A stretch of DNA of 64,000 nucleotides, taken from contig NZ_QZFU01000013.1 of assembly GCF_003598715.1 (NCBI RefSeq), forward strand, positions 62,001 through 126,000, read 5' to 3'. Shown here in pieces: positions 1-8,277 of the stretch. Position 1 is the first letter of the stretch; each line of letters opens with the position of its first letter. The stretch is from Nocardia panacis. GTDB lineage: Bacteria > Actinomycetota > Actinomycetes > Mycobacteriales > Mycobacteriaceae. The notes below the pieces were generated by a model. That model worked only from the letters and a program-made list of their open reading frames with translations. It was not told where the DNA came from and did no database searches. The position numbers were made by a program, and so were the translations under genes.

Positions 1-619
1 CACAGCGCACGGTCGGGACGAGCTTCCGTACCGCAGGCCGCCCCTCTTCCCCCTTGTCCAGGCGCAGGGCCAGTGTCATCGCGGGCACGAGCAGCGCGCG
101 GGGCAACGACGCGACACTGCGTTTGTCCCCGGTGCCTTTGAGCGCGGACACGAATGCGGCGGCCAAGCGGTTCTCGGCGAGTTCGCGTTCGTAGCGTGCG
201 GTCCACCCGAGCGGAGAGAAGTGGTCGCCGGTCAGCGGCGGTTCATACAGGGCGAGCTTGCGGATCTGTGGCAGCGCCAGTGCCGCGGCCATGGCGATCA
301 CCGCTCCCGAGCTCAGCCCGAAAACATTGTGGGCGTTGGTCTCTCGAACGAGCGCGGTGAGGTCGCCGATTTCGGTCTCGATGCCGTAGTTCGCGCCGAC
401 GGGGCCGCTCATGCCGCGCCCGCGCCGGTCGGGTGCGAACACCGTGAACTCGTCGGCCAGGGCGGCGGCCAGTCTCTCGAACTGCTGTGAGGTCATCATC
501 GCCCCGTGCACGAGGATCAGCGCAGGCCCCTGCCCGACCCGGCGATATCCGATCGTCGTACCGTCGCTCGACCGGATGGAGCCGGTCTCGAACTGTCTTG
601 TCACTGTCGATCCACGCAT
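1..619 (-). CDS. alpha/beta hydrolase (3' end beyond window)
   Basis: Reading the minus strand from ATG at 619 gives an uninterrupted frame to the window edge. It has an oxyanion-type HG motif (LVHGAMM, about residue 38), then DRRGRGMSG, and a nucleophile elbow GLSSGA near residue 95, all typical of alpha/beta hydrolases of the haloperoxidase/epoxide-hydrolase type. The catalytic His would lie beyond base 1. A GTG at 604 is an alternative start. It is divergent from the BlaI-type regulator across a 222-bp gap in which I see no clear repeat. Substrate unknown. Confidence 0.75.
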   Translation of the reverse strand, partial: MRGSTVTRQFETGSIRSSDGTTIGYRRVGQGPALILVHGAMMTSQQFERLAAALADEFTVFAPDRRGRGMSGPVGANYGIETEIGDLTALVRETNAHNVFGLSSGAVIAMAAALALPQIRKLALYEPPLTGDHFSPLGWTARYERELAENRLAAAFVSALKGTGDKRSVASLPRALLVPAMTLALRLDKGEEGRPAVRKLVPTVRC

Positions 620-841
620 GGTGACAATCCTGGCGAAGACGGATTACTCGGCTCTTGCACGACGCTTGCGCGCGGTTGCCGACTTCGCTCAGGCGGGGTG
701 GCCCGCAAAGGTGAGGTCGGCAACAGGGTCCGCCGTGTGTCCACACATTGACCCTCAGCGCCCGATCTACGAGTCCGGTACGTAGCAGCGGGATTTCGGC
801 GATAGGGTGGCGCGATAGGGATCGGATGAGGGAGCGTTGCG

Positions 842-1216
842 GTGCGTGGATTCGGTGACCTGGAGGCGGTGATCATGGATCGCATCTGGGATCGGGACGC
901 GGAGACCATCACGGTCCGCGAACTGTACGACGAACTCCGCGCCGAACGCGAAATCGCCTACACCACCGTCATGTCCACCATGGACAACCTGCACCGCAAG
1001 GATTGGCTGGAGCGCGAACGGGCGGGCAAGGCGTACCGATACTGGCCCACCATGACCAGGGAGGAACACGGCGCCAAGCTGATGCTCGAGGCCCTGGGTT
1101 CCGGCGGCCGACCGGACCTGGTGCTCAGCCACTTCGTGGACCGGATCAGCGAGGAGGAATCCGCCGGGCTGCGGGCCGCGCTGCGCATCCGCAAAACGCC
1201 CGGCCCGAATTCCTAG
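842..1216 (+). CDS. BlaI/MecI/CopY-family transcriptional regulator
   Basis: The 124-residue protein starts at GTG 842. Its N-terminal winged helix contains TVRELYDELRAEREIAYTTV and MSTMDNLHRKDWL, the typical BlaI recognition-helix region, followed by a short dimerisation tail. Members of this family repress beta-lactamase, copper or stress genes and are often inactivated by a partner metalloprotease. No such protease is adjacent here, so the target is unknown. The 3' end overlaps the convergent GtrA-like gene by 4 bp. Confidence 0.85.
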   Translation: MRGFGDLEAVIMDRIWDRDAETITVRELYDELRAEREIAYTTVMSTMDNLHRKDWLERERAGKAYRYWPTMTREEHGAKLMLEALGSGGRPDLVLSHFVDRISEEESAGLRAALRIRKTPGPNS

Positions 1217-1731
1217 GGGGCCGAGGGGACGGCTTCGGGCTCGGGTGCGACCGGGTGCGGGAAGACGAATTTGCGCATGGCCCACCAGCGGAAGGCGGTG
1301 GCGAGCAGGGTGCCGAGGATCGTCGCGGAGAAGAAGTCCGCGATATTCTCGACCAGCAGGGATACGTGCGGGGCCTGAAGTTGGCAGATGTAGCGCGAGA
1401 CGCCCAGTGGGAGTTGGGTGATCAGCATGCCGATCCCCGCGACCAGGAAGAACAGCGCCGCCTCGTGTCGGCCCTGCCTGCCGCCGCGGGCGGTGAAGGC
1501 CCATTCGCGATTGAGCACATAGGACAGCACAGTCGCGATCAGGGTGGCCACCATATTCGCCGTCAATGGTTTACCGTGCAGGACGGTCCATTTCAGGCCG
1601 AAGAACAGTCCCGTGGTGGTGACGAATGCGATACCACCCACGGTCAGGAACTTCAGCAACTCCGCGTTCCGCAGGAATACCGACAGCATCCGCTCGGGTA
1701 CGCGCTGGGCGACAGCCTGGACCAAATACAC
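1213..1731 (-). CDS. GtrA-family membrane protein
   Basis: The 172-residue protein has about four hydrophobic segments. The first is near residues 25-45 (FLTVGGIAFVTTTGLFFGL), followed by the family hallmark SYVLNREWAF. GtrA/DPMS proteins are small membrane proteins associated with flipping of polyprenyl-linked sugars or with cell-wall arabinogalactan and teichoic-acid modification. The GTG start at 1731 lies 42 bp from the divergent NUDIX gene. The call is strong, but the lipid-linked substrate cannot be told. Confidence 0.85.
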   Translation of the reverse strand: MYLVQAVAQRVPERMLSVFLRNAELLKFLTVGGIAFVTTTGLFFGLKWTVLHGKPLTANMVATLIATVLSYVLNREWAFTARGGRQGRHEAALFFLVAGIGMLITQLPLGVSRYICQLQAPHVSLLVENIADFFSATILGTLLATAFRWWAMRKFVFPHPVAPEPEAVPSAP

Positions 1732-1773
1732 CGGGCCAGGTTAGCCGGGTCCGATTCGCGTAAGCTGCGGCGG

Positions 1774-2181
1774 GTGGCCGAGTCGATCAAGTCCCCCGCG
1801 TTGATCGACACCGTGGCATGGGTGCACCTGGAGGCCGGGCGGATTCTGTGCGCGCGTCCGCGCGGGAAGCAGGTCTTCTACATTCCCGGCGGCAAACGCG
1901 AGGGCGCGGAGACGGATCTCCAGACGCTGCTACGCGAGATCAAAGAAGAACTCACCGTCGAAATCCTCGAGAACACCGTCGCACATGTGGGCACCTACGA
2001 GGCACGCGACGGTGGCCCACTGGTCCGGATGAGCTGCTACACCGCCGACTATCGCGGAACACTCACCGCCAGCACCGAGATCGAGGAGTTGGCCTGGTTC
2101 GGCTACGCCGATCGACCGCTGGTGCCACCGGTCGATCAATTGCTGTTCGACGATCTCGCGGCGACCGGGCAACTCACCTAG
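1774..2181 (+). CDS. NUDIX hydrolase
   Basis: This gene encodes about 135 residues. A Nudix box is visible as GGKREGAE followed seven residues later by REIKEEL, matching GX5EX7REUXEE. It would hydrolyse a nucleoside diphosphate linked to another moiety. I chose GTG 1774 because the frame is open far upstream but that upstream translation resembles no protein; a TTG at 1801 is possible. The 3' end overlaps the convergent ArsR gene by 4 bp. Confidence 0.8.
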   Translation: MAESIKSPALIDTVAWVHLEAGRILCARPRGKQVFYIPGGKREGAETDLQTLLREIKEELTVEILENTVAHVGTYEARDGGPLVRMSCYTADYRGTLTASTEIEELAWFGYADRPLVPPVDQLLFDDLAATGQLT

Positions 2182-2492
2182 GGTCGCGCGCTCTCGGTGG
2201 CGAGCAACTCGATCAGCCCCGGAAAACGCTGCGCCAGTTCGGCTCTGCGCAACTGGGCCATATTGCTGTTGCCCCGATCGACCTGCCGGATTAGGCCGGC
2301 CTGCCGTAGCACCCGAAAGTGGTGCGTGCGAGTCGCTTTCGACACCGGCAGTCCGAACGAGCTGCAATGCCGTTCCGCGCCTTCGTCATCGGCCAGTAGG
2401 TCGAGCACGACCGTGAGCCGGTGACGGTCGGCCAATGCCGCCAGCACGGTGCCCAACTCCATCTCCGCCGGATCCGGTTGGTCCTCGGCCAT
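2178..2492 (-). CDS. ArsR-type HTH transcriptional regulator
   Basis: The protein is about 104 residues from ATG 2492. It has a winged helix with LGTVLAALADRHRLTVVLDLL, then SKATRTHHFRVLRQAGLI (recognition helix) and a wing. No cysteine metal site like that of SmtB is evident, so it probably senses an organic ligand or redox state. It is divergent from the ABM monooxygenase at 2556. Two palindromes lie in the gap, suggesting that it represses itself and that gene. An ATG at 2525 would place the first palindrome across the start, so I prefer 2492. Confidence 0.85.
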   Translation of the reverse strand: MAEDQPDPAEMELGTVLAALADRHRLTVVLDLLADDEGAERHCSSFGLPVSKATRTHHFRVLRQAGLIRQVDRGNSNMAQLRRAELAQRFPGLIELLATESARP

Positions 2493-2510
2493 ACTGCCCA
2501 CCCTCCTCGT

Positions 2511-2532
2511 AGGTACGATTTGCATAGTACCT
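2511..2532. promoter_or_regulatory. Probable ArsR operator, palindrome 1
   Basis: Perfect inverted repeat AGGTAC-N10-GTACCT in the divergent gap between the ArsR regulator and the ABM gene. The same half-site GGTA/TACC recurs in the adjacent palindrome. Assignment to the regulator is by position. Confidence 0.55.
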
Positions 2533-2542
2533 CACACCCGGC

Positions 2543-2556
2543 TACCTTCCGAGGTA
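2543..2556. promoter_or_regulatory. Probable ArsR operator, palindrome 2
   Basis: Perfect inverted repeat TACCT-TCCG-AGGTA ending at the first base of the ABM gene start codon. Occupancy would cover the ribosome-binding region. It shares half-sites with the repeat at 2511-2532. Confidence 0.5.
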
Positions 2557-2897
2557 TGACAGAAACCGTACCTACTGCCAACGTGCCGTTCGCCCTGATG
2601 GGCCTCGCCCACCCCAAACCGGAACGTGCCGCCGAACTCAAAGAACTGCTGCTCTCCTTCGTCGCACCCACCCGCGAAGAGGACGGAGCCCTCGAATACC
2701 ACTTCCACGAAGACGCCGCCGACCCGTCCACCTTCGTCTTCTACGAGGTGTGGCGGTCCAAGGACCACCTCGACCGCCACCTGTCCCTCCCGCACATGCG
2801 GGACTTCTGGGACCACCGCATGGACTACCTCGAACGCGACCTCGAAATCCGCTTCCTGTCGATGCGGAGCCCGTACCCGCGCCCACTGGGCAACTAG
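2556..2897 (+). CDS. antibiotic biosynthesis monooxygenase (ABM) domain protein
   Basis: The 113-residue protein has the ferredoxin-like ABM fold signature: an N-terminal strand ending LMGLAHPKPERAAELKELL, then EDGALEYHFHED, FVFYEVWRSKDHLDRHL and the His/Phe-rich LPHMRDFW. Relatives such as YgiN and ActVA-Orf6 oxidise quinols or polyketide phenols without cofactors, usually as dimers. Expression is probably controlled by the divergent ArsR regulator, whose palindrome touches this start codon. Confidence 0.8.
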   Translation: MTETVPTANVPFALMGLAHPKPERAAELKELLLSFVAPTREEDGALEYHFHEDAADPSTFVFYEVWRSKDHLDRHLSLPHMRDFWDHRMDYLERDLEIRFLSMRSPYPRPLGN

Positions 2898-3833
2898 TCA
2901 GTGGTGTTCGGCGAAGTCGCGCAGGAGGGCGCCGGTGGCTTCGGGCTCTTCGATCATGGGGGTGTGACCGCAGTCGAGGGGTTCGATCCGGATGCGCGGG
3001 ACTCGGCGATAGTCCTCGAAGGAGGCTGGTGACCAGCGCCGGTCGCGGGCGCCGAAGACCACCATGGTCGGCAGACCGAGGTCGGCGACGCGGTCCGGTT
3101 CGGAACGTTCCCGCAGGTACGCGTCCGACGCGTTCGATGTCGCGGTGAGGCTGCGGTAAGTCATGGCGCGGACGTCGGCGACGATCTGGTCGGGAATTCG
3201 CACATCGCGGGTGAACGCGCTGCTCAGGGAGTACCGAATGGCGACGTTGGGGAGCAGGGGCCACAGCGGTTGCCCTATGGCCGGATTGAGTAACAGGTCG
3301 CCTGCCGGGCCGTTGTCGGTGAACGCGTCCAGCCGCGGACCGGTGTCGATCAACGCCAGTGCCGTCACCAGGTCGTGTCGCTGTTCGGCCAGTGCGGTCG
3401 CGACGTATCCGCCGGTGGAATGTCCGACAACGACCGCGTGCCGTACGCCGAGTCGGTCGAGCACGACCCCGACTCGCCGTGCCTGCTCGGCCATGCTGTA
3501 GCCACCATCCGGTTTAGCCGATTTGCCGTGCCCGAGCAGGTCGATACGCACCACATATCGATCCTGCAGGGCGGGCAGCACCGCGTCCCACCATGCGGTC
3601 GAGCCGGCCAGCCCGTGCACCAGCACCACCGCATCGGCGGCGGGCGCCCCGCTGGAGGTGACGTGGATGCCGCCATCGGGAAGGTCCACCATTTGTTCAT
3701 GGGACACGATCGGCGCGGCGCTCGCGACACCGGTCGTGCCGCCCGCGAACAGGGCGGCCGACACGGCGGCGATCATCGGCCCGATTCGTCGTCGCCGATC
3801 CGATCTCGCAGCGGCGGTGGCAGTCTCATCCAT
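2898..3833 (-). CDS. secreted alpha/beta hydrolase
   Basis: About 311 residues from ATG 3833. The N terminus has an arginine run (SDRRRRIGP), a hydrophobic stretch and an ASAAP cleavage-like site, so it looks exported, possibly by Tat. The catalytic triad is visible: oxyanion VLVHGLAG, nucleophile VVGHSTGGY, acid GARDRRW and histidine DCGHTPMIEEP. It is probably an extracellular esterase or lipase-like enzyme of unknown substrate. It abuts the convergent ABM gene and is divergent from an AraC regulator at 3901. Confidence 0.85.
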   Translation of the reverse strand: MDETATAAARSDRRRRIGPMIAAVSAALFAGGTTGVASAAPIVSHEQMVDLPDGGIHVTSSGAPAADAVVLVHGLAGSTAWWDAVLPALQDRYVVRIDLLGHGKSAKPDGGYSMAEQARRVGVVLDRLGVRHAVVVGHSTGGYVATALAEQRHDLVTALALIDTGPRLDAFTDNGPAGDLLLNPAIGQPLWPLLPNVAIRYSLSSAFTRDVRIPDQIVADVRAMTYRSLTATSNASDAYLRERSEPDRVADLGLPTMVVFGARDRRWSPASFEDYRRVPRIRIEPLDCGHTPMIEEPEATGALLRDFAEHH

Positions 3834-3900
3834 GGGTCTCCTTCGTTCGATCCGTGACACCATCACTGTGCTGGGCGACAACGGGGTGTGTCTTGAAGAA

Positions 3901-4749
3901 ATGTCAGCGCCCACCCGCACCGACAACGCCTCCTACAATCGGGGCGTGACCTGGGAGATCGCGCGACCATCGCAGCCACCCGCACTGCGCGGGGTAGATA
4001 TGGCCGGATTCCGTATCGACAGTGCGGTCCCCGAACATCTGCGTGCTGTTCCGCATCCGGCCGTCACTCTCGTCGTCGAATTCGGTGACCGCCGCTTCGA
4101 CGTCCGCGATGCGACAGGTCGAAACCATTCGGGCAGTCTCGTGCTCGGTCTCGCGGGTACCGCGCCTGCAGTGCGTGTCGAAGCCATCGAATGCGTGCAG
4201 GTGCGCCTGTCCCCGGTTGCCGTGCCCGCCATTCTCGGAGTTCCGTCGGCCGAGTTGAGCGGGAACATCGTCGCTCTCGATGACCTCTGGGGTCGCGACG
4301 CGACGCGCCTGGGCGAGCGCCTGTACGAAATGCGCGGCTGGCACGAAAGATTCGCGCTGATCGAGGCGACGCTGGCGGCGCGGTGTCGAGACGACCGCCG
4401 CGCCGACCGGGAGGTCGTTTGGGCGTGGCGGCAAATCGTCGTCGGCCGAGGTCGGCACCGCGTCGAACATCTTGCCGCGGCAGTCGGATGGAGCCGCCAG
4501 CGGTTGTGGTCGCGCTTCAGCGCCCAGATCGGCGTCACACCCAAGCGCGCCGCCATGCTGGTTCGGTTCGATCACGCCATGCACCGATTGATCCGTGGAC
4601 AGTTGCCCGCGCAGGTGGCGGCCGACAGCGGCTACGCGGACCAGTCCCATCTCCATCGCGATGTCCGCAGCTTCACCGGCGCGACACTGAAATCCGCGGT
4701 CGGCGAACCGTGGCTCGCGGTGGACGACAGGGCTTGGCCCGCGGGCTGA
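3901..4749 (+). CDS. AraC-family transcriptional regulator
   Basis: 282 residues from ATG 3901, preceded by GAAGAA. The N-terminal half resembles the DUF6597-type sensor domain (PHPAVTLVVEFGDRRF). The C-terminal half is a two-HTH AraC domain: VEHLAAAVGWSRQRLWSRF, then VAADSGYADQSHLHRDVRSF. The divergent position suggests control of the secreted hydrolase at 2898-3833. GTG 3946 is a later alternative start. Confidence 0.85.
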   Translation: MSAPTRTDNASYNRGVTWEIARPSQPPALRGVDMAGFRIDSAVPEHLRAVPHPAVTLVVEFGDRRFDVRDATGRNHSGSLVLGLAGTAPAVRVEAIECVQVRLSPVAVPAILGVPSAELSGNIVALDDLWGRDATRLGERLYEMRGWHERFALIEATLAARCRDDRRADREVVWAWRQIVVGRGRHRVEHLAAAVGWSRQRLWSRFSAQIGVTPKRAAMLVRFDHAMHRLIRGQLPAQVAADSGYADQSHLHRDVRSFTGATLKSAVGEPWLAVDDRAWPAG

Positions 4750-4802
4750 ATGCCTTGCCACACATGGCAGGCCGGTATCGAGCGCCTAGGCTCGGCCCCG
4801 CT

Positions 4803-5606
4803 ATGGACGCTTTCTATCTGCCCGACGATTCGGACCCGAACGTCTTCCACGCCACCGAACTGACCAGGGGTCCTTGGTCTCCGGATCTACAGCACGGTGG
4901 CGCGCCCTCTGCGCTGCTGGGCCAGGTGATCGATCGCTACCAGCCTCGTCCCGGATATCGGGTGGGACGCATGACTGTTGAGATGCTCGGACCGATACCG
5001 ATTGCGCCGCTGCGCATCGAGACCCGACTGGTTCCGTCGCGTGCGCGGGTGGGGGAGTCGGGGCGCGGTGTGGAATTCCTCGAAGCCACCGCTAGCTCCG
5101 GGGGTGAACCGGTATTACGGGCGAGCGCGTGGCGGCTGAACGGGACCGACTCCGAATTGGACGTCCCGAAGCCGACATCCGCCCGAACCGGACCGGAAAT
5201 GGCGACACCGGGTGTCGACTTCCCGAGCAGTCAACCCGTCGGCTTCCACACCGGTGTCGAATTCCGGTTCGTCAGCGGCGGATTCCAGCGTCCCGGCCCG
5301 GCCGCGTGCTGGTTCCGCCTGCGGTATCCGGTCGTGGCGGGCACCGAGCCGACCCCGCTGGCGCGCGCCCTGGCCGCCGCCGACTTCGGCAACGGCATCA
5401 GCTCGGTCCTGCCCTGGCAGCAGTACTACTTCATCAACACCGATCTCACCGTGCATCTGACTCGCGAGCCCGTGGGCGAGTGGGTGTGCCTGGACGCGCT
5501 CACCCATGCCGAACCCGACGGCATCGGACTTGTCGAGGGTCTACTGTCCGATCCGCAGGGGCGCCTCGGTCAAAGCACCCAGACCCTGCTGATCGGCAGG
5601 CGCTGA
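4803..5606 (+). CDS. acyl-CoA thioesterase-like protein (double hotdog)
   Basis: 267 residues. The N-terminal half contains GPWSPDLQHGGAPSALLG, typical of the TesB-like/4HBT_3 family, and the C-terminal half holds a second hotdog region with ADFGNGISSVL and FINTDLTVHLTREP. Such proteins hydrolyse acyl-CoA thioesters or bind acyl chains in lipid metabolism. It follows the AraC gene by 53 bp and is convergent with the DUF885 gene. Confidence 0.8.
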   Translation: MDAFYLPDDSDPNVFHATELTRGPWSPDLQHGGAPSALLGQVIDRYQPRPGYRVGRMTVEMLGPIPIAPLRIETRLVPSRARVGESGRGVEFLEATASSGGEPVLRASAWRLNGTDSELDVPKPTSARTGPEMATPGVDFPSSQPVGFHTGVEFRFVSGGFQRPGPAACWFRLRYPVVAGTEPTPLARALAAADFGNGISSVLPWQQYYFINTDLTVHLTREPVGEWVCLDALTHAEPDGIGLVEGLLSDPQGRLGQSTQTLLIGRR

Positions 5607-5609
5607 GCG

Positions 5610-6836
5610 CTACGTCTCGCCCAACTCGCGGCGAAGATCGGACGGCAGCAACGGTTCCCGCAGTAGGCGCAGGTAGCGTTCGGCGGCGGACTCGTGCGCC
5701 GGTCGGGCGGCCAGCCACTCGCCGACCAGGCGGTCGCCCTCGATATAGGTGACGGTGTAGGCCCGCCAGAGCGGGTCGGTCAGGAAATCCACCATGTGTC
5801 GGGCGCGTTCGTCGGGCAGCAGCAGCCAACGTTCCAGATAGCCGACGACCTCGTCCGGGTCGGCGCCGCGATCGTGCAGCAGGATCGCCGCGTCCTGGCG
5901 GGCGGGCAGCAGCCGCCGCACCAGTGTCAGGACGCGCTCGGCGAGGTCCCCGTCATTGTGGATCCCTTCGGCGGCAAGGATTTCCGCGACCCACGCACCC
6001 CAGCCCGCTCCCGGCAGCACGGTGTGCGCGCGTTCGGCCGTCCCCTCCGCGATCAGGCACTGCGGGGTGTTCACCAGGGTGATGAGCTGCTCGGCGTGGC
6101 CGCGTTCGACGACGAGGCCCGCCTCCTTGAGGCAGTGATCGGTGTGGTGCCCCGGATACGCCTCGTGCGTCACCAGAATCGGGAGCGCCGCGATGGCGTG
6201 ACCCGCCCGATCATCGAGCGCGACCTTCGAATGGAAGCCACCCAGATAGCGGTTGAAGGCATTCCACGGTTTGCCGTGCACCACCTCGTAGTCGACGCGT
6301 TCGGCGGCGGGCAGACCGAACAGCGCTCGAGCGCGCGGACGCAACTCGTCGGAGACGCGCTGCACGGCGCGCCCGAGCCGGTCGGCCGGTATTCGATTGC
6401 GTTCATAGTAGGCGTCGAGCCTGGTTTTCAAATCCCCGCGGCCGGGCAGCAATTCGGCCAGTTCGTCGTGCGCGGCCGCGTACTGTCCCGGATCGCCCGC
6501 GCTGATGTCGACGTCGAAGTAGCAGCGCACCTCCTGCAGAAAAGGCATCCGCGTGCCCGCGATGCGCAGTGCCGCGCATTCGAGCGCCGTGAGCTGCGCC
6601 GACAGATAGCGCTGCCGGGTGGGGTCCAGTCCGGAATCGGGGAGTTCGGCACGCAGTCGGGTGGCGTGTCGAGCCAGTTCGGCAGGGGCGACGGGAGATT
6701 CGGCCTCGACCTTTCGTGTCAGCGCCGGATCCCCGAACCAACTGTCGACGAACCCGTCCATCGATGCGCCCAAACGCAGACCCAGCAGCAGGTATTCGCG
6801 AACGATACCCTCGGATCGGTTCTCGCCCGCGGTCAT
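5610..6836 (-). CDS. DUF885-family putative metallopeptidase
   Basis: 408 residues from ATG 6836. The family signature is the zinc-binding-like ILVTHEAYPGHHTDH around residues 230-245, followed by an IAEGTAERAHT segment that supplies a distal glutamate. Typical DUF885 proteins are longer (about 550 residues), so this is a short member. The start codon overlaps the stop of the upstream frame (ATGA), which makes it the last gene of a minus-strand unit 8227 to 5610. Confidence 0.8.
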   Translation of the reverse strand: MTAGENRSEGIVREYLLLGLRLGASMDGFVDSWFGDPALTRKVEAESPVAPAELARHATRLRAELPDSGLDPTRQRYLSAQLTALECAALRIAGTRMPFLQEVRCYFDVDISAGDPGQYAAAHDELAELLPGRGDLKTRLDAYYERNRIPADRLGRAVQRVSDELRPRARALFGLPAAERVDYEVVHGKPWNAFNRYLGGFHSKVALDDRAGHAIAALPILVTHEAYPGHHTDHCLKEAGLVVERGHAEQLITLVNTPQCLIAEGTAERAHTVLPGAGWGAWVAEILAAEGIHNDGDLAERVLTLVRRLLPARQDAAILLHDRGADPDEVVGYLERWLLLPDERARHMVDFLTDPLWRAYTVTYIEGDRLVGEWLAARPAHESAAERYLRLLREPLLPSDLRRELGET

Positions 6837-7203
6837 TCGGCAGGCTCCAGCCAGAGGTTCGCCGGATCCAGCCATCGATCGATCTGTGGCATGGGCATAG
6901 CATTGCGCACCCGCGCGCCCGTCATGTACGGAATCGTCGGTTCGCAGGACAGGATCGGCCGCAGCGTCGCAGGCGCACCGGAAGTCCGCGCTCGGCAATC
7001 ACTTCCGCTACCAGCGGTGCCCAGACCGTCATCCAGGAAATGCGAATGGATCGGGACGGAGCGCGGCACGGAGCGAGATATTCGGCGAGATCGTCCACCG
7101 GCGCCGGATCGAGGCTCTCGACCACCGCCACCGCGCCGGCGCCCGTGCGCACCCGCGTCGACCCGCCGAGTCGGACACGGAAGTGGGGTATGGATTCCCC
7201 CAC
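6833..7203 (-). pseudogene. frameshifted conserved hypothetical gene
   Basis: The ATG at 7203 opens a frame with good actinobacterial codon use (HFRVRLGGSTRVRTGAG, GAVAVVESLDPAPVDDLAEY, WMTVWAPLVAEVIAERGLP). It then loses coding character and stops near 6922. The next frame picks up coding character at about 6985 (APATLRPILSCEPTIPY, then MPMPQIDRWLDPANLWLEP) and ends exactly in an ATGA overlap with the DUF885 start. One 1-base indel near 6975-6990 would give a single protein of about 123 residues. It is either a real pseudogene or a sequencing error. I do not recognise the family. Confidence 0.55.
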
Positions 7204-7228
7204 ACCCCACCAACTTTCGATGCGCGAC

Positions 7229-8227
7229 CTATTCCGCGGGCATCATGCCGGTGTAGAAGGCGCGGGTCCGCTCGGCCGCGGCCGCGGCCGCGGCCTTGTC
7301 GGTGCCCGCCCCGATATTCGCCTCCCGCCATCCGTCGCCGCTCACCTCGATCATGCGTAGCGACAGTTCGGTGCCCATCAGATTGTCGACCTCGCCGGTC
7401 GCCGATGTCAGGTGCTGCGCCAGACCGACCAGGGCCAGATCCCAGCCGATTCCCGCGTCGGCCGGACCGAATTCGGCCCAACGCGCCTCGTCGAGCGCGC
7501 CGGAATGGCGCAGCCGGACCCTGGTGGTGGAATCGGAGTCGGCGCTGAGCGACACATCGATGCGCGAGACCCGATCGCCGTACTCCCAGGTCGCGACGAA
7601 ATGCTTGGGGGGATCGCACTTCTCGATCGTGCCGCCCGCGTTGTTCTCGAGCTGGAAGCGGCCCTCGACCTCGAGGTTCCCCGATATCGGCAGGAACCAC
7701 CGGGGGATACGCTGCGGGTTGGTGATGGCGTCCCAGACATCGTCGATGGGGCTGTCGAAGACCTTGGTCAGCGAGATCGTCCACTGCCGGTCCGCACCGG
7801 CCCCGGTGATCTCCGCCGAGCGCTGCGTCGTTTTCACCTGCTGCAAGTAATCGAACACGGGATGCTCCTTGGGCTTGGTTGCTTCGCGATGGCCTGTGTG
7901 CGGTTGGTTCCCATGCCTGCCCGCGGCGAGTTCGGTCGCCAGGGTCTCGAAGCGAAGTTCCCACAGTTGTTCGAAACGGGCGAGCCACGCGACGACCTCG
8001 CGCAGCGATTGTGAGTTCACCGCGTAAAGGCGTTGCGTCCCCACGGGCCGGACGGTCGCGAAACCGTTGTCTCGCAGGACCCGCAAGTGCTGCGAGACGG
8101 CAGGCTGGGATATCCCGAACTCCGCTTTGATCGCCGCACAGACAGCACCCGAGGTCATCTCGCCCTCGGCGAGAAGTTCCAGAATCCTGCGGCGCACCGG
8201 GTCACTTAGGACGTCGAATTCGTCCAC
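7229..8227 (-). CDS. ArsR HTH-SRPBCC (AHSA1) fusion protein
   Basis: 332 residues. Residues 1-95 form an ArsR winged helix (FDVLSDPVRRRILELL; SQPAVSQHLRVLRDNGF). After a polar linker, residues about 125-330 form an AHSA1-type SRPBCC domain (LTKVFDSPIDDVWDAITNP, IPRWFLPISGNLEVEGRF). ArsR and AHSA1 genes are often neighbours; here they are fused, so the helix-grip cavity may sense the ligand that controls DNA binding. The promoter lies in the 50-bp gap after the conservon. The frameshifted gene follows after 25 bp. Confidence 0.85.
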   Translation of the reverse strand: MDEFDVLSDPVRRRILELLAEGEMTSGAVCAAIKAEFGISQPAVSQHLRVLRDNGFATVRPVGTQRLYAVNSQSLREVVAWLARFEQLWELRFETLATELAAGRHGNQPHTGHREATKPKEHPVFDYLQQVKTTQRSAEITGAGADRQWTISLTKVFDSPIDDVWDAITNPQRIPRWFLPISGNLEVEGRFQLENNAGGTIEKCDPPKHFVATWEYGDRVSRIDVSLSADSDSTTRVRLRHSGALDEARWAEFGPADAGIGWDLALVGLAQHLTSATGEVDNLMGTELSLRMIEVSGDGWREANIGAGTDKAAAAAAAERTRAFYTGMMPAE

Positions 8228-8277
8228 GCCCCCACAATATCACGCCACACTTATATAGGTCACTACTTACACTACTT

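Noticed and set aside
1003..1773. Upstream extension of the NUDIX frame as an N-terminal domain
   Set aside because: The extension is antisense to the GtrA-like gene and has no domain; GTG 1774 gives a normal-sized NUDIX protein.
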